DNA from: Viola odorata
Lineage: Eukaryota > Streptophyta > Magnoliopsida > Malpighiales > Violaceae
Assembly: GCA_963691705.1 (NCBI GenBank)
Contig: OY829537.1
Coordinates: 65,014,304-65,078,303, forward strand
Reading direction: 5' to 3'
DNA length: 64,000 bases
A program made the translations under genes and the position numbers. Below the pieces are notes generated by a model. That model was given only the letters and a program-made list of their open reading frames with translations. It did no database searches and was not told where the DNA came from. Positions 21,501 to 33,270 of this stretch are shown here, piece after piece. Numbering within the stretch: position 1 is the stretch's first letter; each line of letters opens with the position of its first letter.

Positions 21501-21884
21501 AAGATTCTTTCTAGTTGATTGTCCTATAGAGTTAAACTGCTAGACCATGAACTCATGGTGTGCCATAGGCTGGTTGTCGCACATATCACCTCAAAGCTGG
21601 ATAATTATGACTTTGTAGACCTTATGAAGTTGTTTTCTATATCTACAACATTATTTTTTGTGATAGTACAATCCTTTTTTCTGTTTGTCACCAGATGCCT
21701 CTAATTGTAGTGAGGTTGTACTTTGTTTATCTCTGGGATTTACTTAAAAAAGGCGTAAAGACATTAGATTTTTTAGGTCATTTTCAGTTTCTGATACGAG
21801 CATGTACATATACACCTCTTATATGCATTAATTTGTTAACACAACGAAAGTCATTACATTTTCTTTTGCAAACATCTGTAACAG

Positions 21885-22016
21885 CGTGTTCAGAAGCATC
21901 TGGCTGTATTGAATAAGCGTACGAAAGGTGGTTGCTCCTGCATGTCCATGCTTTTAGCAGTTGTCGGGATTGTGGTTCTGGTTGTCATCATGTACATGTT
22001 GATCAAATACTTGTAG
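21885..22016 (+). CDS. Last exon of a SYP5-type (SYP51/52) Qc-SNARE, orphan
   Basis: It is preceded by a splice-acceptor-like ttgcaaacatctgtaacag. The frame reads RVQKHLAVLNKRTKGG, then CSCMSMLLAVVGIVVLVV IMYMLIKYL and TAG at 22014. A basic juxtamembrane segment plus Cys pair and a single C-terminal membrane anchor of about 20 residues match the end of plant SYP51/SYP52 syntaxins, which act in vacuolar/endosomal fusion. The preceding SNARE-helix exon is not seen in 21500-21884, and further upstream is retroelement. The rest of the gene either lies beyond the TE block, left of this window, or is lost. Synonymous-site quality cannot be judged; the exon itself is unbroken. Confidence 0.72.
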   Translation, partial: RVQKHLAVLNKRTKGGCSCMSMLLAVVGIVVLVVIMYMLIKYL

Positions 22017-23410
22017 CAACAACAACCACACGTTTCTTCTCCTATCTCCTCTCTCTATGCAATCTGCCACTATTTACAACTATTTCTTGTTCTTCATGGG
22101 ACATTTGTTTTCAGTACATGGTACAATTATCGTTCTTTAATTTATCAACAGTCAATGTCGGTCTCTATTTCATAGACATTTAGAGTAAATCCTAAATGGT
22201 GTTGTCTTTCCATATATTTACTGTGGTCCCCAAAATCCCAGGTTATCCTTCTGCATTTTGATTTGATGTCTATGAAAAGAGAAACGTGTGTGTTCATGCT
22301 ACTCCATTATTCTTTTACCTTGTTGTTTGATCTCTAATGTTATGTTACTAATTTTGTAGCTTATGAATTTGATGTGTTTTGGATCATGAGAATTCATAAA
22401 TGGACATTTATTTTGTTCTAGATTTGTTGTCTCATTTGAAGATAAATCTGATGTTTTACGAGTGGATAATGAATTAGTGGTGTTTCATTTTAGGAATAAG
22501 TCTCATATCTCGACAATCAGCAACCCCTCCCTGTATCTCTACCACACACGTATGCACCGTGGTCACTCTTAAATAATCAATTTGGGTCTTCAAATTAGTC
22601 GAAGATAGTCTGGAACCGATCGATTTTCGGCTCATCAATTTTAGGATTTCCTATTTTGGTTCTTCCTTAGTCTTTAGCTTGATGCTAATTATTTGATACT
22701 ATGACTGTTGCTATTATTATTATCTCTTTTTTCTCTATAAAAATAGAATTCATAGTAGAGCTCAAAAACCTTACCTTGTTTGGTTGTTTCTCTAGTAATA
22801 AATACTAGTATTTCTTTGATATTCTGAAAGAAAGATATAATTATGTTCTTGGTATGTGTTTTTCAGTGTCTCGTTATTGGGTTTATGCGTTGATGTTTGG
22901 CAACCAAGATTAGACTATTTTTGTTGTTGAAACAAATGAGTTGTCAACGCTTTTTTTTACAGTTCCTTTTTATGTTAAATACCTTAGCAAGCACTACGGA
23001 TATGGCATATTGGAACAAACAAGAGTTCTTTTCATCTCAGGTTGCCTTGACTTGTATTCAAGGCAAGCTTGAATGAGGTTTTAGATAATTGGATATAATA
23101 CTTATACTGTTTGCCTTTTTGATCCACTTGTTGAGTTGTTTCAGTACGAAATCTAGTTTTGGATGTTGGTTTATTTCACAGGAAGAGGCTCTAATATTGA
23201 TGCTACTGAAGTGAAATGTTTATGGGGTATAGGCTAGTTGTTTTTATGCTATGTTATTTGATATGATGGGTGGTAATTGGTCATATTGTAGGTTGGTTCC
23301 TTGCCGATTTATCTCATTATTTCGGTTTATATATTTTTTATTCCTCCCATGCTTATCTGTTGTTTCTTAATTGTTACTTAAATCTTGTTTAATCTCATGT
23401 ATTATTGTAG
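22017..23410. other. Sequence between the SNARE exon and the Harbinger ORF1
   Basis: The first few hundred bases after the SNARE stop are C/T-rich and could be its 3' UTR. The remainder is AT-rich with no ORF of note. The left end of the Harbinger element should be here, but I could not find its inverted repeat. Confidence 0.4.
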
Positions 23411-24175
23411 ATGAAATCTAAAGGAAGCGGAAGAGGGCCCAAAGTTGTTTGGAATGACAAAACAATACACATTCTATGTGATGTTTCCATTCGGGTCATT
23501 GACAAAGGCATGAGGCTAGGGATGCATTTTAGTAAGGAAGGGTGGGTGTTTTTTATTGCAGAATTTAAAAAGCTTTCTGGATTAGACTATGATAAGGATC
23601 AACTTAAGAACAAATGGGACGCAATGAAGAAAGAGTGGAAACTTTGGAAAGAGTTGCTTCACAATGACACTGGATTAGGATGAGATCCTAATAAACGGAC
23701 AATTGGAGCAGATGAAACTTGATGGAATGAAAAGATAATGTTAATTTATCTAACATAAAATACATTTTTAATAGTTTCTGTAATGTTATGATTTTCTTAC
23801 TATTATTTCTGATTTTTTTAGTTATATGTAGGAAAATACAAATTTTCATGTTTTTAGGCATGCAAAAATTGAGCTTGCACTTTGTCATAAAACGGATGCC
23901 ATGTATGGAGGCATAATGGCTATAGGTGAGCTTATGATATCACTTGAAGCTAATGAAAGGAGCACACCTACTGATGATGAGGATGAGGATGGTTCTAAAG
24001 AAGGAGAAGGCGACTCTACTCAGCTGCCAACTTTTGAGGATAGCCTAGAAAACTTATTTGTTGGTACTAACGATAGTGTGCAAAGAGGAAATAAGAAAAA
24101 TAGGAGTGTTGGTCAGCCTAGTTCTAAACAGCAGAACCCTAACAACAAAGGGAAAAGGAAATGTAGAGGAGCATA
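23411..24175 (+). pseudogene. Harbinger ORF1, MYB/SANT-like DNA-binding protein
   Basis: Exon 1 from ATG 23411 reads a trihelix/MYB-like domain (VVWNDKTIHILCDVSIRVID, WVFFIAEFKKLSG, YDKDQLKNKWDAMKKEWKLW). It is then interrupted by TGA at 23681-23683 and another TGA about 45 bp on, both where the family has Trp. An intron-like AT-rich stretch ends TATATGTAG at about 23829. Exon 2 continues with FRHAKIELALCHKTDAMYGG and an acidic Asp/Glu-rich tail to TAA at 24174. In the family ORF1 works with the transposase in the nucleus. Confidence 0.7.
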
Positions 24176-25382
24176 AATGCTATCAGAGCAATCAAGAGTT
24201 TGGTCAGCTCAGTTTCAGTAAGGAGTACCGTAACATCTCAATGGAAAGAGGAAGAAAGGGAGCGGGAGTGAGAGCGAAAGTGGGAGAGGGAAAAAGAATT
24301 TCCTGGAAGTAGTATTGGGGAGGTGTTTGAAGATTTGAAAACGTTGCTTATGGGTGCGATGTTTGTTTTTGCAACAACTTTGATTGAAAAAAAAAATGAA
24401 GAGAGAAATGTGTGGTCGGCTCTCAACAATCGAACAAAACTATGCATGAGTGGAGCATCAATTTAATGAACGACATAGTTAAGTTCATTTTATTGTAGTA
24501 GTTTGGCAATGCCTTTGTTTTTCAAAGTTATTTCTACTTTGGAATTGAACCTTTATTATCATAAGTTCTTGATTGTTTGTAATTTTATTTATGTATTAAT
24601 GCAACTGATTTTGTGTGATAATGATTGGTATTAAATGTCATTAGTTGTGCTTGATTAAAAGGAGCTGAACAAGTTTTTAAAAAGCAAACACCATGTTGTT
24701 GAATGTCATTTGTTGTTTGTTGTTTTGCTATACGAGAGAAGCAACCATCAATTTTCTTGCATTCCATGTTTATTAGTTTTGGTGAAAAGGAAAAGACAAG
24801 AAACAATTTTGACACAACTTGTAACTACACTTTTCCCTTTTTCCTGTTGTGTTTACTGCTTGTAGAAGTGACCATGCATGCAAGTTGCCCACCTTTTTCC
24901 TGTTGTTTACTACTTGTAGAAGTGACCATGCATGCAAGTTGCCTTTAGACAAAGACAAAGCCTAAAGTAATGGGTTGAATTTCACTTTTTCCTGCTCAAT
25001 TATTACTGCTTGAAATAACAATATACTAAAGTTTGTTGTGGTGAACTTGCCTTCATTCATTAGTGATTCGTACCCATAATAATTGCCAAGGGAGACCATA
25101 AATTATCATCTATAAATTGGTGGTTCGTTCCCATTTGATTTCTCACCAAAAGAAATAATTGATCCTACCCACACACACACACACAAATTCATTCATATAT
25201 GGTTTTATTAAAGTATTCGCAAGCAAGTTCACTAGTAAGATTCTCTACTCGTCTATGTTTAGCTTTTTCATGTATACACTCGAATGTCGAAAGATAATAT
25301 TTGAATCGGAAATTAAATTAAAGGTACAAGCATTTCACTATTTCTCGTAATTTAATTTATTTTTTCATGTTTGTGTATAGAT
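24176..25382. other. Spacer between Harbinger ORF1 and transposase
   Basis: No gene is seen. There is a 54-bp-spaced direct repeat around GAAGTGACCATGCATGCAAG (24865 and 24919), and a short CA run at 25171-25183. It is otherwise AT-rich. Confidence 0.55.
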
Positions 25383-26007
25383 ATGGATGATGAACCCAAT
25401 GATTTTGAAGAAGATGATGAAATATTTTGGCAATTAACAACAACAGCGGCAACAACTATAAGTACATATTTTTATACATACATGTACACAGAACCATGTA
25501 TGACATCATTTCAGACGGGATTTAAATGGTTACAAGAGGTGTTGTTTGGTCACGATGATCAAACAATAAATATGTTTAGAATGGATAACATTACTATATT
25601 TCATTTATGTCAAGAGTTAGAATCAACTTATGGATTAAAGGGTTCACTAAGAATGTGAACTTTAAAAAAACTATGCATATTTTTATACATTATTGCTTTG
25701 GGAGCTTCTAATAGTCAAGCACGTGACCGATTTCAACATTCAAGCGAACCTATCAGTAGATGCATTCATGAAATATTGGAAACGGTTTACCGGCTATCAA
25801 AAGACATAATAAAACCAAGTAACTCTCATTTCAGGGATATCTCACCACAGTTTCATAATAACAATAAATATATGCCATATTTTAAGGTATTATGCGGCAT
25901 TTTCAAATTATTTTACATGTGTGTATATATATTGATTTAAGTCTTTTATAAAATTCTTGGTTTTTTAGGATTGCGTTGGTGCAATTGATGGAACATATAT
26001 TTATGCA
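25383..26007 (+). pseudogene. Harbinger transposase, N-terminal part
   Basis: The start chosen is ATG 25383 (MDDEPNDFEEDDE). The helix-turn-helix region follows (TINMFRMDNITIFHLCQELE, YGLKGS). A TGA at 25656-25658 is in frame and the frame then continues (ARDRFQHSSEPISRCIHEIL, RLSKDIIKP). An intron (gtattatgcgg to ttttttag, about 25886-25969) leads to DCVGAIDGTYIYA, where Asp of AIDG is the first catalytic residue. The solo LTR inserts two codons later. Confidence 0.8.
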
Positions 26008-26155
26008 TGTGATGGGTGCCGAATCTTTCAAAAATAATATGCTTACAACTTAGCACAATGAAACAATTGATATTGTAGCAAGTGAAAAGAGGTTCGTTCC
26101 TTAGGGATTTATGGTCTAATTCAAGTTCCCAATTATGACCAATCGTGACAAATGG

Positions 26156-26727
26156 TGATAACAATCCACCTAAAAGAAAGGGTATTTTCGTCTATCACCC
26201 GGTGGGAAGAGGCATAGCTACTGTTTCGCACCACCACGGTAGGGACGAGATTGCTACCTTCCCCAAAGGCTAACGCTACAGAGGCTAACGGGGCCCTACC
26301 GGCTCCTCTCACGGACCTCCTGCTTGGCTCAAGGAGTTATCTCACCCCTAGAGGAAACCACGCGTCAGGATTAACGCTCCGGCCACTATCCTACCGCGGC
26401 AATATCTACCTAAACACCTACCGCCGAGGTAGCGTATCACGATAAGGGCGAATCACAGACCCTAACGCGAGCGATAGCTCCGTACCCGTTTACTCGGGCG
26501 GGAACGCCCCCTTTCTTCTATAAATACCTCCCCCACAAAGGAGGCAGGTAAACGGACTTGACTGGCCAAAACTCTGCCAATTTCAGTACACATACTGACT
26601 TAAGCATCAGAGTGTTTCCGCCGGAGACCCCCTCCGGCGCATTGCAGGTACTGTGGACCGTCGCGTACACTGATCTGAGAGGAGCTGCTCCGCCATACAT
26701 CCTTCGGCAGAAGACAAATTATTATCA
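26156..26727 (+). repeat. 5' LTR of the Tat element
   Basis: 572 bp, TG...CA. The TATA box TATAAATA is at 26519-26526. The sequence is GC-rich compared with its surroundings. Confidence 0.95.
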
Positions 26728-26730
26728 AAT

Positions 26731-26748
26731 TGGTGCTCTCGTTGAGAG
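26731..26748 (+). promoter_or_regulatory. Primer-binding site of the Tat element
   Basis: TGGTGCTCTCGTTGAGAG begins 3 bp after the 5' LTR. The position and the TGG start fit a tRNA primer site; the tRNA is not assigned. Confidence 0.65.
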
Positions 26749-26812
26749 TTTTGGTTCTATTAAGTGAGCATCCTTAATAACCAAGCTCCTCCTCCCCGAA
26801 GCTAGAAGGATT

Positions 26813-28700
26813 ATGGCCTCGGAGTCAGATCCGGCGCTGTCCTGAACTTCCAACATCCCATACAACACCCGCAGACGCTTGTTTCCCTTCGCTACCTCTG
26901 ATGCCCCCACCCCAGGGCAGGACGTCGCCGCAGGAGAGTTAGATCTTCCTCGCGGGTCAAGTTCAGAAGAAGTTACATTCCAGATTTGCTCTCCCTTCTC
27001 CCATATAGCAGGAACCAGCCATCCTACCCCCCAAGCGGGAAGATCTATGATGGGAGAAGCGGACAACCCTTTCGTGAATTCAATAGCAGCTCTCCAAGCT
27101 CAACTGGATCAACTGACAGAGATGGCTGCGGGATTTACTCCTCATGCCTCAAGACCTGGTGTGTCCTCCCAAGTAATTTTCACCCCGTCCCTTGTCACCG
27201 AACGACCCTTATCGCCCCAACAGTCTAGGGCACTCCTGTCCTCCTTACCTTTCCCCTTGGCTCCCATAAACATCCCACCATTCACGCGCGGACCTGCCGA
27301 CCAGTCTGGACAATACAGGGGAGGAATCTCTATCCCCGAAGCAGTCCGCCAGCGTGACGAGTATAGGGAGCCCTGGGATGATCGACGGGGAGATATAGTG
27401 AGAGATTCATCTCCCAGATACAGCGAGAGATCTAGCAGCAGAAGTCGACGAGCTCGAACTCCAAGGAGCCGTAGTCGTTCTCCTAGGAGACATCAGGAAT
27501 ATGACCCTCAAAATCCCAGGTACGACGCTGAAATTCCACATCAGCGTCAGCCTCGTAGGATCCCCGATGCTAACGTGGGTCATCCGTTCAGCTACCGTGT
27601 CAGGCACCACAGAGTCCATCGACATGTGAAACTCCCAGCAGAATCATATGACGGCACAAAAGATCCCATTTCTCACCTCAATAAGGTGAAGGATTTCGTG
27701 CAATTCCAAACGCGCAGTGACCAGCATTGTGTCAAATTTTTGTAATGACGCTGTCAGGAGTGGCACGTCTATGGTTCGAGGGGCTCCCCGCCGGGTCTAT
27801 CGATAATTTTTGTCAGTTGGAAGAAAAATTCAAAAGTCGGTTTAGCACGGCTATTCCTATCAGAAAGTCAGCAGCTGCGCTGTTCGATATCCATCGAAAA
27901 CCACAAGAATCGATGAACGATTTCTTAGGACGATTTGATCTTGAAATGTCCCTAACGCCGGGGGTCACTATCGATTTTGCGATTGAGGCCCTGAAACGCA
28001 ATTGTCGATACAGTAAACTGAAAGATACGCTAACGGTGGACCCCCCAACGACCCTGGATGCATTGAGGTTGAAAGCGCATAACTATGCGAGAATGGAAGA
28101 GGAAGAAAATAGAGAATGGATCCGAGGCATGCCGGCGGACCCATATGTGGCCCCTAACGTCTTGAACAGCAATGCCCCTGACGCTAAACCCACCGAGGAT
28201 CCCGGGCAGCAGAAAGAACATAACACCAAGACCTCTAACCGGCAGAGGGGCAATTTCTCAAAAGGAAGATCTGGAGGATCCCCCACTCGGAAGCAAACGG
28301 ACCCGCCAAAGGGCCGGATATACGATCCTGACCTCCCATCTCTCATACTCCCAAGGGCGGAGATCTTAGCAATAGTCCAACAGAGAAATTTGCCTATCCG
28401 TTACCCAGCTCCCGTGAAACCGGGAGTAATCATGGGAGGAAGAGAAAATGCATACTGCAAATTCCATAAGGTCAAGGGACACTCAACAGATGTATGTAGA
28501 GAGTTAAAATCGGCTATAGAGCGATTGGTCGAAGAGGGCTACCTTGGGGAATTTGCCACAAAGGCCAGGGAGGAAGCCAGAAACAACCCAACTGGAAATA
28601 CAACTGAGCAGAGGCAAGCGCCCTCGCACGCTACAGGGGCTAACGCAGTTCCCCTCGGGCCAAATAGAGAAGCGCTCACTATCGATAGCGACCAAATGCC
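26813..28700 (+). pseudogene. Tat element gag
   Basis: Likely start ATG 26813 (MASESDPALS), with an in-frame TGA at 26843-26845. The frame then runs through a Pro-rich part, an Arg/Ser-rich stretch (about 27420-27500) and the start of the gag core (YDGTKDPISHLNKVKDF). A one-base shift in a T run near 27740 moves the reading to the frame that starts at 27727 (LSGVARLWFEGLPAGSIDNF), where the core continues. A zinc-knuckle-like CKFHKVKGHSTDVC is at about 28455-28500. Particle protein by family. Confidence 0.8.
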
Positions 28701-29604
28701 TATGATAAATATCATTGCAGGGGGAGCACCCTATTGCGAGGAAATTATGCCGCAAATGCCCAACCCCGGAGAAAAGCGCAAACGGGAGAACGCGCAAATG
28801 AAAATCAAGGCGATAAGCGCCTTAGACAGAATGATATTGTCTTTCTCAGAGGAGGACGAAAAAGGCATCGTCTTCCCGCATAATGACGCGATGGTTGTGA
28901 CGCCCGTCATTGGAAGTCATGGGGTAAGAAGGACCCTTGTCGATAACGGGAGTGCAGTGAATCTATTTTCATTGGAAGCGTACAACTTGATGAAACGACC
29001 TGACGGTGAGCTATCGCCTTGCACGAGGCCAATTATTGGGATTGATGGAGTACCAATTCCGGTAGCCGGAATAACATCCCTGCCGGTGTACTTCCGAGAA
29101 GACACATCCAAACGCTCCGAAGAGCTACTATTTCTGGTTGTAGACCTAACGTTGCCGTATAACGCCATTTTGGGGCGACCATTCCTTAATCGTTTTGGAG
29201 TGGCCATATCTCAAAAACACCTGCGGATGAAATATCCCTCATGGGACGGCGTGGTCTCAATCAAAGGGGACCAAAAGTTGGCAGTCGAATGCTACTTACT
29301 TATGACTCAAAGGAGTTGTGACCGCTACGTTTGTGTGGCAGACGATCCTTTCGATGATAAAGAAGAAAAGCGCACTCAGCCGCTAGATCAGATGGTATCA
29401 ATCCCTATCGGTAAGGATAGTGAAACGAATCTCTTAGCCAGTGAGAAACTAAGCCTTGAAGAGAACGCGCAATTAATCCGGCTGTTGAGGAAATGCAAGG
29501 GAGAGTTTGCGTGGAAACCAGCAGACATGCCCGGAATCTCTCGGGAAGTCGCAGAACATCGGCTGAACGTTAGTCCTGACGCCAAGCCTGTTCAACAAAG
29601 GTGA
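28701..29604 (+). pseudogene. Tat element protease and RT entry
   Basis: Same frame as the second half of gag. The protease has TLVDNGSAVNLFSLEAY and, later, YNAILGRPFLNRFG. The sequence leads into the RT N-terminus (FAWKPADMPGISREVAEHRL) and stops at TGA 29602-29604, which by family comparison was probably an Arg CGA codon. Confidence 0.8.
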
Positions 29605-30884
29605 CGTGTTTTTTCATCGGAAAAGATAGCAGCCATCGAAAAGGAGTTGCTAAAGCTCACAGAGGCGGGGTTCATTCGAGAAGTCCAGTACCCGACCTGG
29701 CTAGCTAATCCTATGTTAGTCCCAAAGCCTAACGGGGATTGGCGCATGTGCATCGACTTTACTGACCTAAATAATGCTTGTCCCAAGGACTGTTATCCCC
29801 TTCCGCGAATAGATCAGTTAGTCGATCAAACCGCTGGGTATGCTTATCTAAGCTCCCTAGATGCGAATTACGGATATCACCAAATCCCTATGGCCGTAGA
29901 GGACGAAGAAAAAACTGCCTTCATTACTCCTAGAGCTACATACTGCTATACTGCAATGCCGTTTGGGCTAAAGAATGCTGGTGCAACATTTCAGCGAATG
30001 GCAAACAAAGTTTTTGAAAATCAAATCGGGAGAAATGTAGAGGCCTACGTAGACGACATCCTGATCAAAAGTCGGAGTTTCAGAGAGCACCTCGCTGACT
30101 TGCAAGAAGTTTTCAATGTGATGAGAAAACACAAGATGAAGTTAAACCCGCGGAAGTGCATGTTCGCATTCCAAACGGGAAAATTCCTGGGCTATGTGGT
30201 CAGCCAGAAGGGCATCCAACCCAACCCGTCAAAGATAAAAGCCATCCAGGATATGATATCCCCGCGAACTGTCAAAGAGATACAGAAGTTAACCGGGCGC
30301 ATCATTGCGTTGGGGCGATTCATATCTAAGCAAGGCGAGAGATGTTTGCCTTTCTTCAAAGTCATCCGCAACAAGGCTCCTTTCGGATGGACAGAGGAAT
30401 GTGAGAAAGTGTTTGCAGGACTAAAAGCTTACCTATCATCAGATTTAGTGCTGACGAGGCCTGAGCCCGGCGACGAACTATATCTATATTTGGGAATAGC
30501 TAACGAGGTAGTCAGCACCGTCCTTGTGCGAAGTGAAGGGCACGTGCATCGTCCTGTATTCTTCGTGAGTCACATATTGAAAGATGCCGAACTGTGATAC
30601 GCTCCTATCGAGAAGATAACACTCACTCTAGTGCAAGCCACGAGAAAGATGGATCGATACTTCCAAGCCCACCCCGTCATTGTACTCACGGATCAGCCGT
30701 TGAGAAGAATCTTCAGAAAACCTGAATCTTCAGAAAACCTGAATCTTCAGAAAGAATGCTAATTTGGGCTATCGAGCTCGAACAATACGGGCTGCAATAC
30801 AAAGCTAGACCAGCCGTCAAGGCCCAAGCGTAAGCTGACTTTATAGCTGAGTGCACATTCACAAAGGACACAAAGACAGATCTG
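29605..30884 (+). pseudogene. Tat element reverse transcriptase and RNase H
   Basis: The frame continues after the TGA with AGFIREVQYPTWLANPML, MPFGLKNAGATFQRM and the catalytic YVDD (VEAYVDDILIKS) through the RNase H remnant (LYLYLGIANEVVSTVLV, where the first acidic residue of the classical RNase H is lost, as is common in the Tat lineage). TGA at 30595-30597 is in frame. A 17-bp tandem duplication at 30709-30742 then shifts the frame by one, and TAA 30831-30833 interrupts the new frame. Confidence 0.8.
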
Positions 30885-32702
30885 TTGGAGGAAGAAGCAG
30901 AAAGTCCATGCCTACCGTCTCCGGAGACATATACAGATACGTGGGTCATCCACGTGGATGGAGCAAAAAATCAAGAATTAGCTGGCGCAGGAGTTTTCTT
31001 AGTTGGACCAAACGGCCTGGAGATGCGATACGCCATCAGAATCCTGCAGCCATTGTCCAACAATGCGGCTGAATACGAAGCGCTGCTGGCAGGACTCAGA
31101 ATTGGAAACAGTTTCTCTATCGGAGCCACTCCCGGTGGGGAGAAGGAAGACAGAACACGTTTAAAGATCCGAGGAGATTCCAAGCTAATAATGGATCAGG
31201 TTCTGGGGAACTCCCAAGCCAGAGAACCCATCATGGCCCAATACTTAGCCAAAGTGAAGCATGAGTTGTCAAAGATACAGGAAAAAGGCACCCTGGTCAT
31301 CTTTGAGCACATTCCTAGAGAAAACAATGAAGAGGCCGATAGCCTCGCCAAGATGGCAGCCAATCCGGAAGCCTCAATACCCAGTGACGTACGCTATGGA
31401 GAACTGCCTATACCTTCTTTCATGGAAGAGCAGGCATCGCTCTGTGTGGAAGAAATGGAAAATGATTGGAGGATCCCAGTGATAGAATATCTGAAACATA
31501 ATAAACTACCGGGAGACCATACAGAGAAGAAGAAAGTCCTAAAACGGGCAGCACGATGCACATATTATAACGGAGAGTTAATACGAAGATATTTCTCCCA
31601 TCCGGCCGCTAAATGCATAACGGAGCAAGAAGGCTTACATGTGTTACGTGAAATTCACGAAGGGATATGTGGCATGCACATTGCTAGCGGCACCCTGGCA
31701 GCCCAAGTCTTTCGGTCGGGATTTTACTGGCCCACCATTCGACGAGATTGTCATAACTTCGTGAGAACCTGTCAGAAATGCCAGGAATATACTAAGATTC
31801 CTCGAAAACCTGCTGTGCCAATTTCAGAAATAGTCGCACCGTGCCCGTTTGCAAAATGGGGGATTGACATCCTGGGCCCGTTTCCAAAGGCTAGATCTTA
31901 GTTAAAATCCGTGGTCGTAGCAGTAGACTACTTCACAAAGTGGGCCGAAGCTGAGGCGTTAGCTACCATCACCACCGAAAAAATTTGGCGTTTCTTCAAA
32001 CACCAAGTCATCATGCGATTTGGAGTACCACGCGTGCTAGTTAGCGACAACGGGACACAATTTACAAGCCAGTTCTTCAGGGATCAATGTGCAGAGTTCC
32101 AGATAGAGCAAAGATTCTCCTCTGTGGCACATCCCCAAACCAACGGCCAGGCGAAAGTAACTAACCGCAGCATCCTTAGTGGCATCAAAAGAAACTTGGA
32201 AGGGTCCAAGAAGAAATGGCCAGACGAATTGCCATATGTACTATGGGCCTACCGCATGACTGTCAAGGCCAGCACGGGAGAGACCCCGTTCGCGTTAGCA
32301 TTCGGAACCGAAGCTGTGACACCAGTCGAGATTGGCATGATGAGCCTCCGGGTGGCTCACTTCAAAGAAGAAAACAATGAAGAAAGGTTACGAGCTAACC
32401 TCGATACTCTACCAGAAACACACGAGGAAACCCTCCTGAAAACCCTGCACTACAAAAGGAAAATGGCACAATATCACAACCGGCAAGTGAGGGAGCGATT
32501 GCTCAAAACCGGAGATTTAGTGCTCAGAGACAGACGGGCAGCAGGACAACGTATGGGAAAACTCAGTCCAAACTGGGATGGACCGTATCGTGTCACCCGC
32601 ATTGTGGGAAAAGGAGCATACCATCTGGAAACGCTCGAGGGAACGCCCCTGCAGAACTCTTGGAACATCGCTCGGTTGAGGTTATACCACGCCAGGAGCT
32701 AA
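30885..32702 (+). pseudogene. Tat element archaeal-type RNase H and integrase
   Basis: The second RNase H has WVIHVDGAKN, NNAAEYEALLAGL, IRGDSKLIMDQV and NEEADSLAKMA, giving Asp, Glu, Asp and Asp. The integrase zinc region (HEGICGMH to CQKCQEY) follows. TAG 31899-31901 interrupts the frame just after WGIDILGPF (first Asp). The frame continues with VSDNGTQF (second Asp). Exactly 35 residues later, where Glu is required, codon 32154-32156 is AAA (Lys). The C-terminal GKLSPNWDGPYRVTRIV block and the stop at 32700 are intact. Without the catalytic Glu no strand transfer is expected. Confidence 0.88.
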
Positions 32703-32794
32703 TCGGGTAACATCAAAGTTATTCTAATAAATGAATATTGAGATATTCACCGTGCGTTTGCTACTGGTAATATGCAGGTAGCGAAGAATGCCAG

Positions 32795-33270
32795 GGGTGA
32801 AAATCCTATCCTTGTGATGGCTGGTCTTGATCAGACAACTCATTAAGAAGAGGCACGCCCTGGCATAACAAGGCGTTTGGGAGTGAAAATCCTATCCTTG
32901 TGGTAACCGTGCTCACATAGACGGCCCATTAAGACGAGGCACGACCCCAAACGGCTCCCCGGAGTGAAAATCCTATCCTTGCGGCAACCGTGCTCACATA
33001 GACGGCCCGTTAAGATGAGGCACGCCCTGGAATCCTTGGGAGTGAAATCCTATTCTTGTGGTAACCCCATAAGGAGAGGCACGCCCCAAGGAGAGACTAA
33101 CTCCGTCCTGGAAGTGAAAATCCTATCCTTGTGGTAACCGTGCTCACATAGACAGCCCATTGAGACGAGGCACGATTTCACGGACGAGAGGTACAACGCT
33201 TGGGGGTGAAAAGTCCTATCCTTGTGATGGCTGGTCCTGATCAGACAGCTCACTAAGACGAGGCACTCCC
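32795..33270 (+). repeat. Tandem array 1 in the Tat 3' region, 6 copies of about 70-93 bp
   Basis: Copies begin near 32797, 32881, 32961, 33040, 33111 and 33204, each with GTGAAAATCCTATCCTTGTG and a GACGAGGCACG(A/C)CCC block. Copies 1 and 6 share a variant middle (GATGGCTGGTC), while the others have GTAACCGTGCTCACATAGAC. It lies between pol and the antisense ORFs. Confidence 0.9.
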
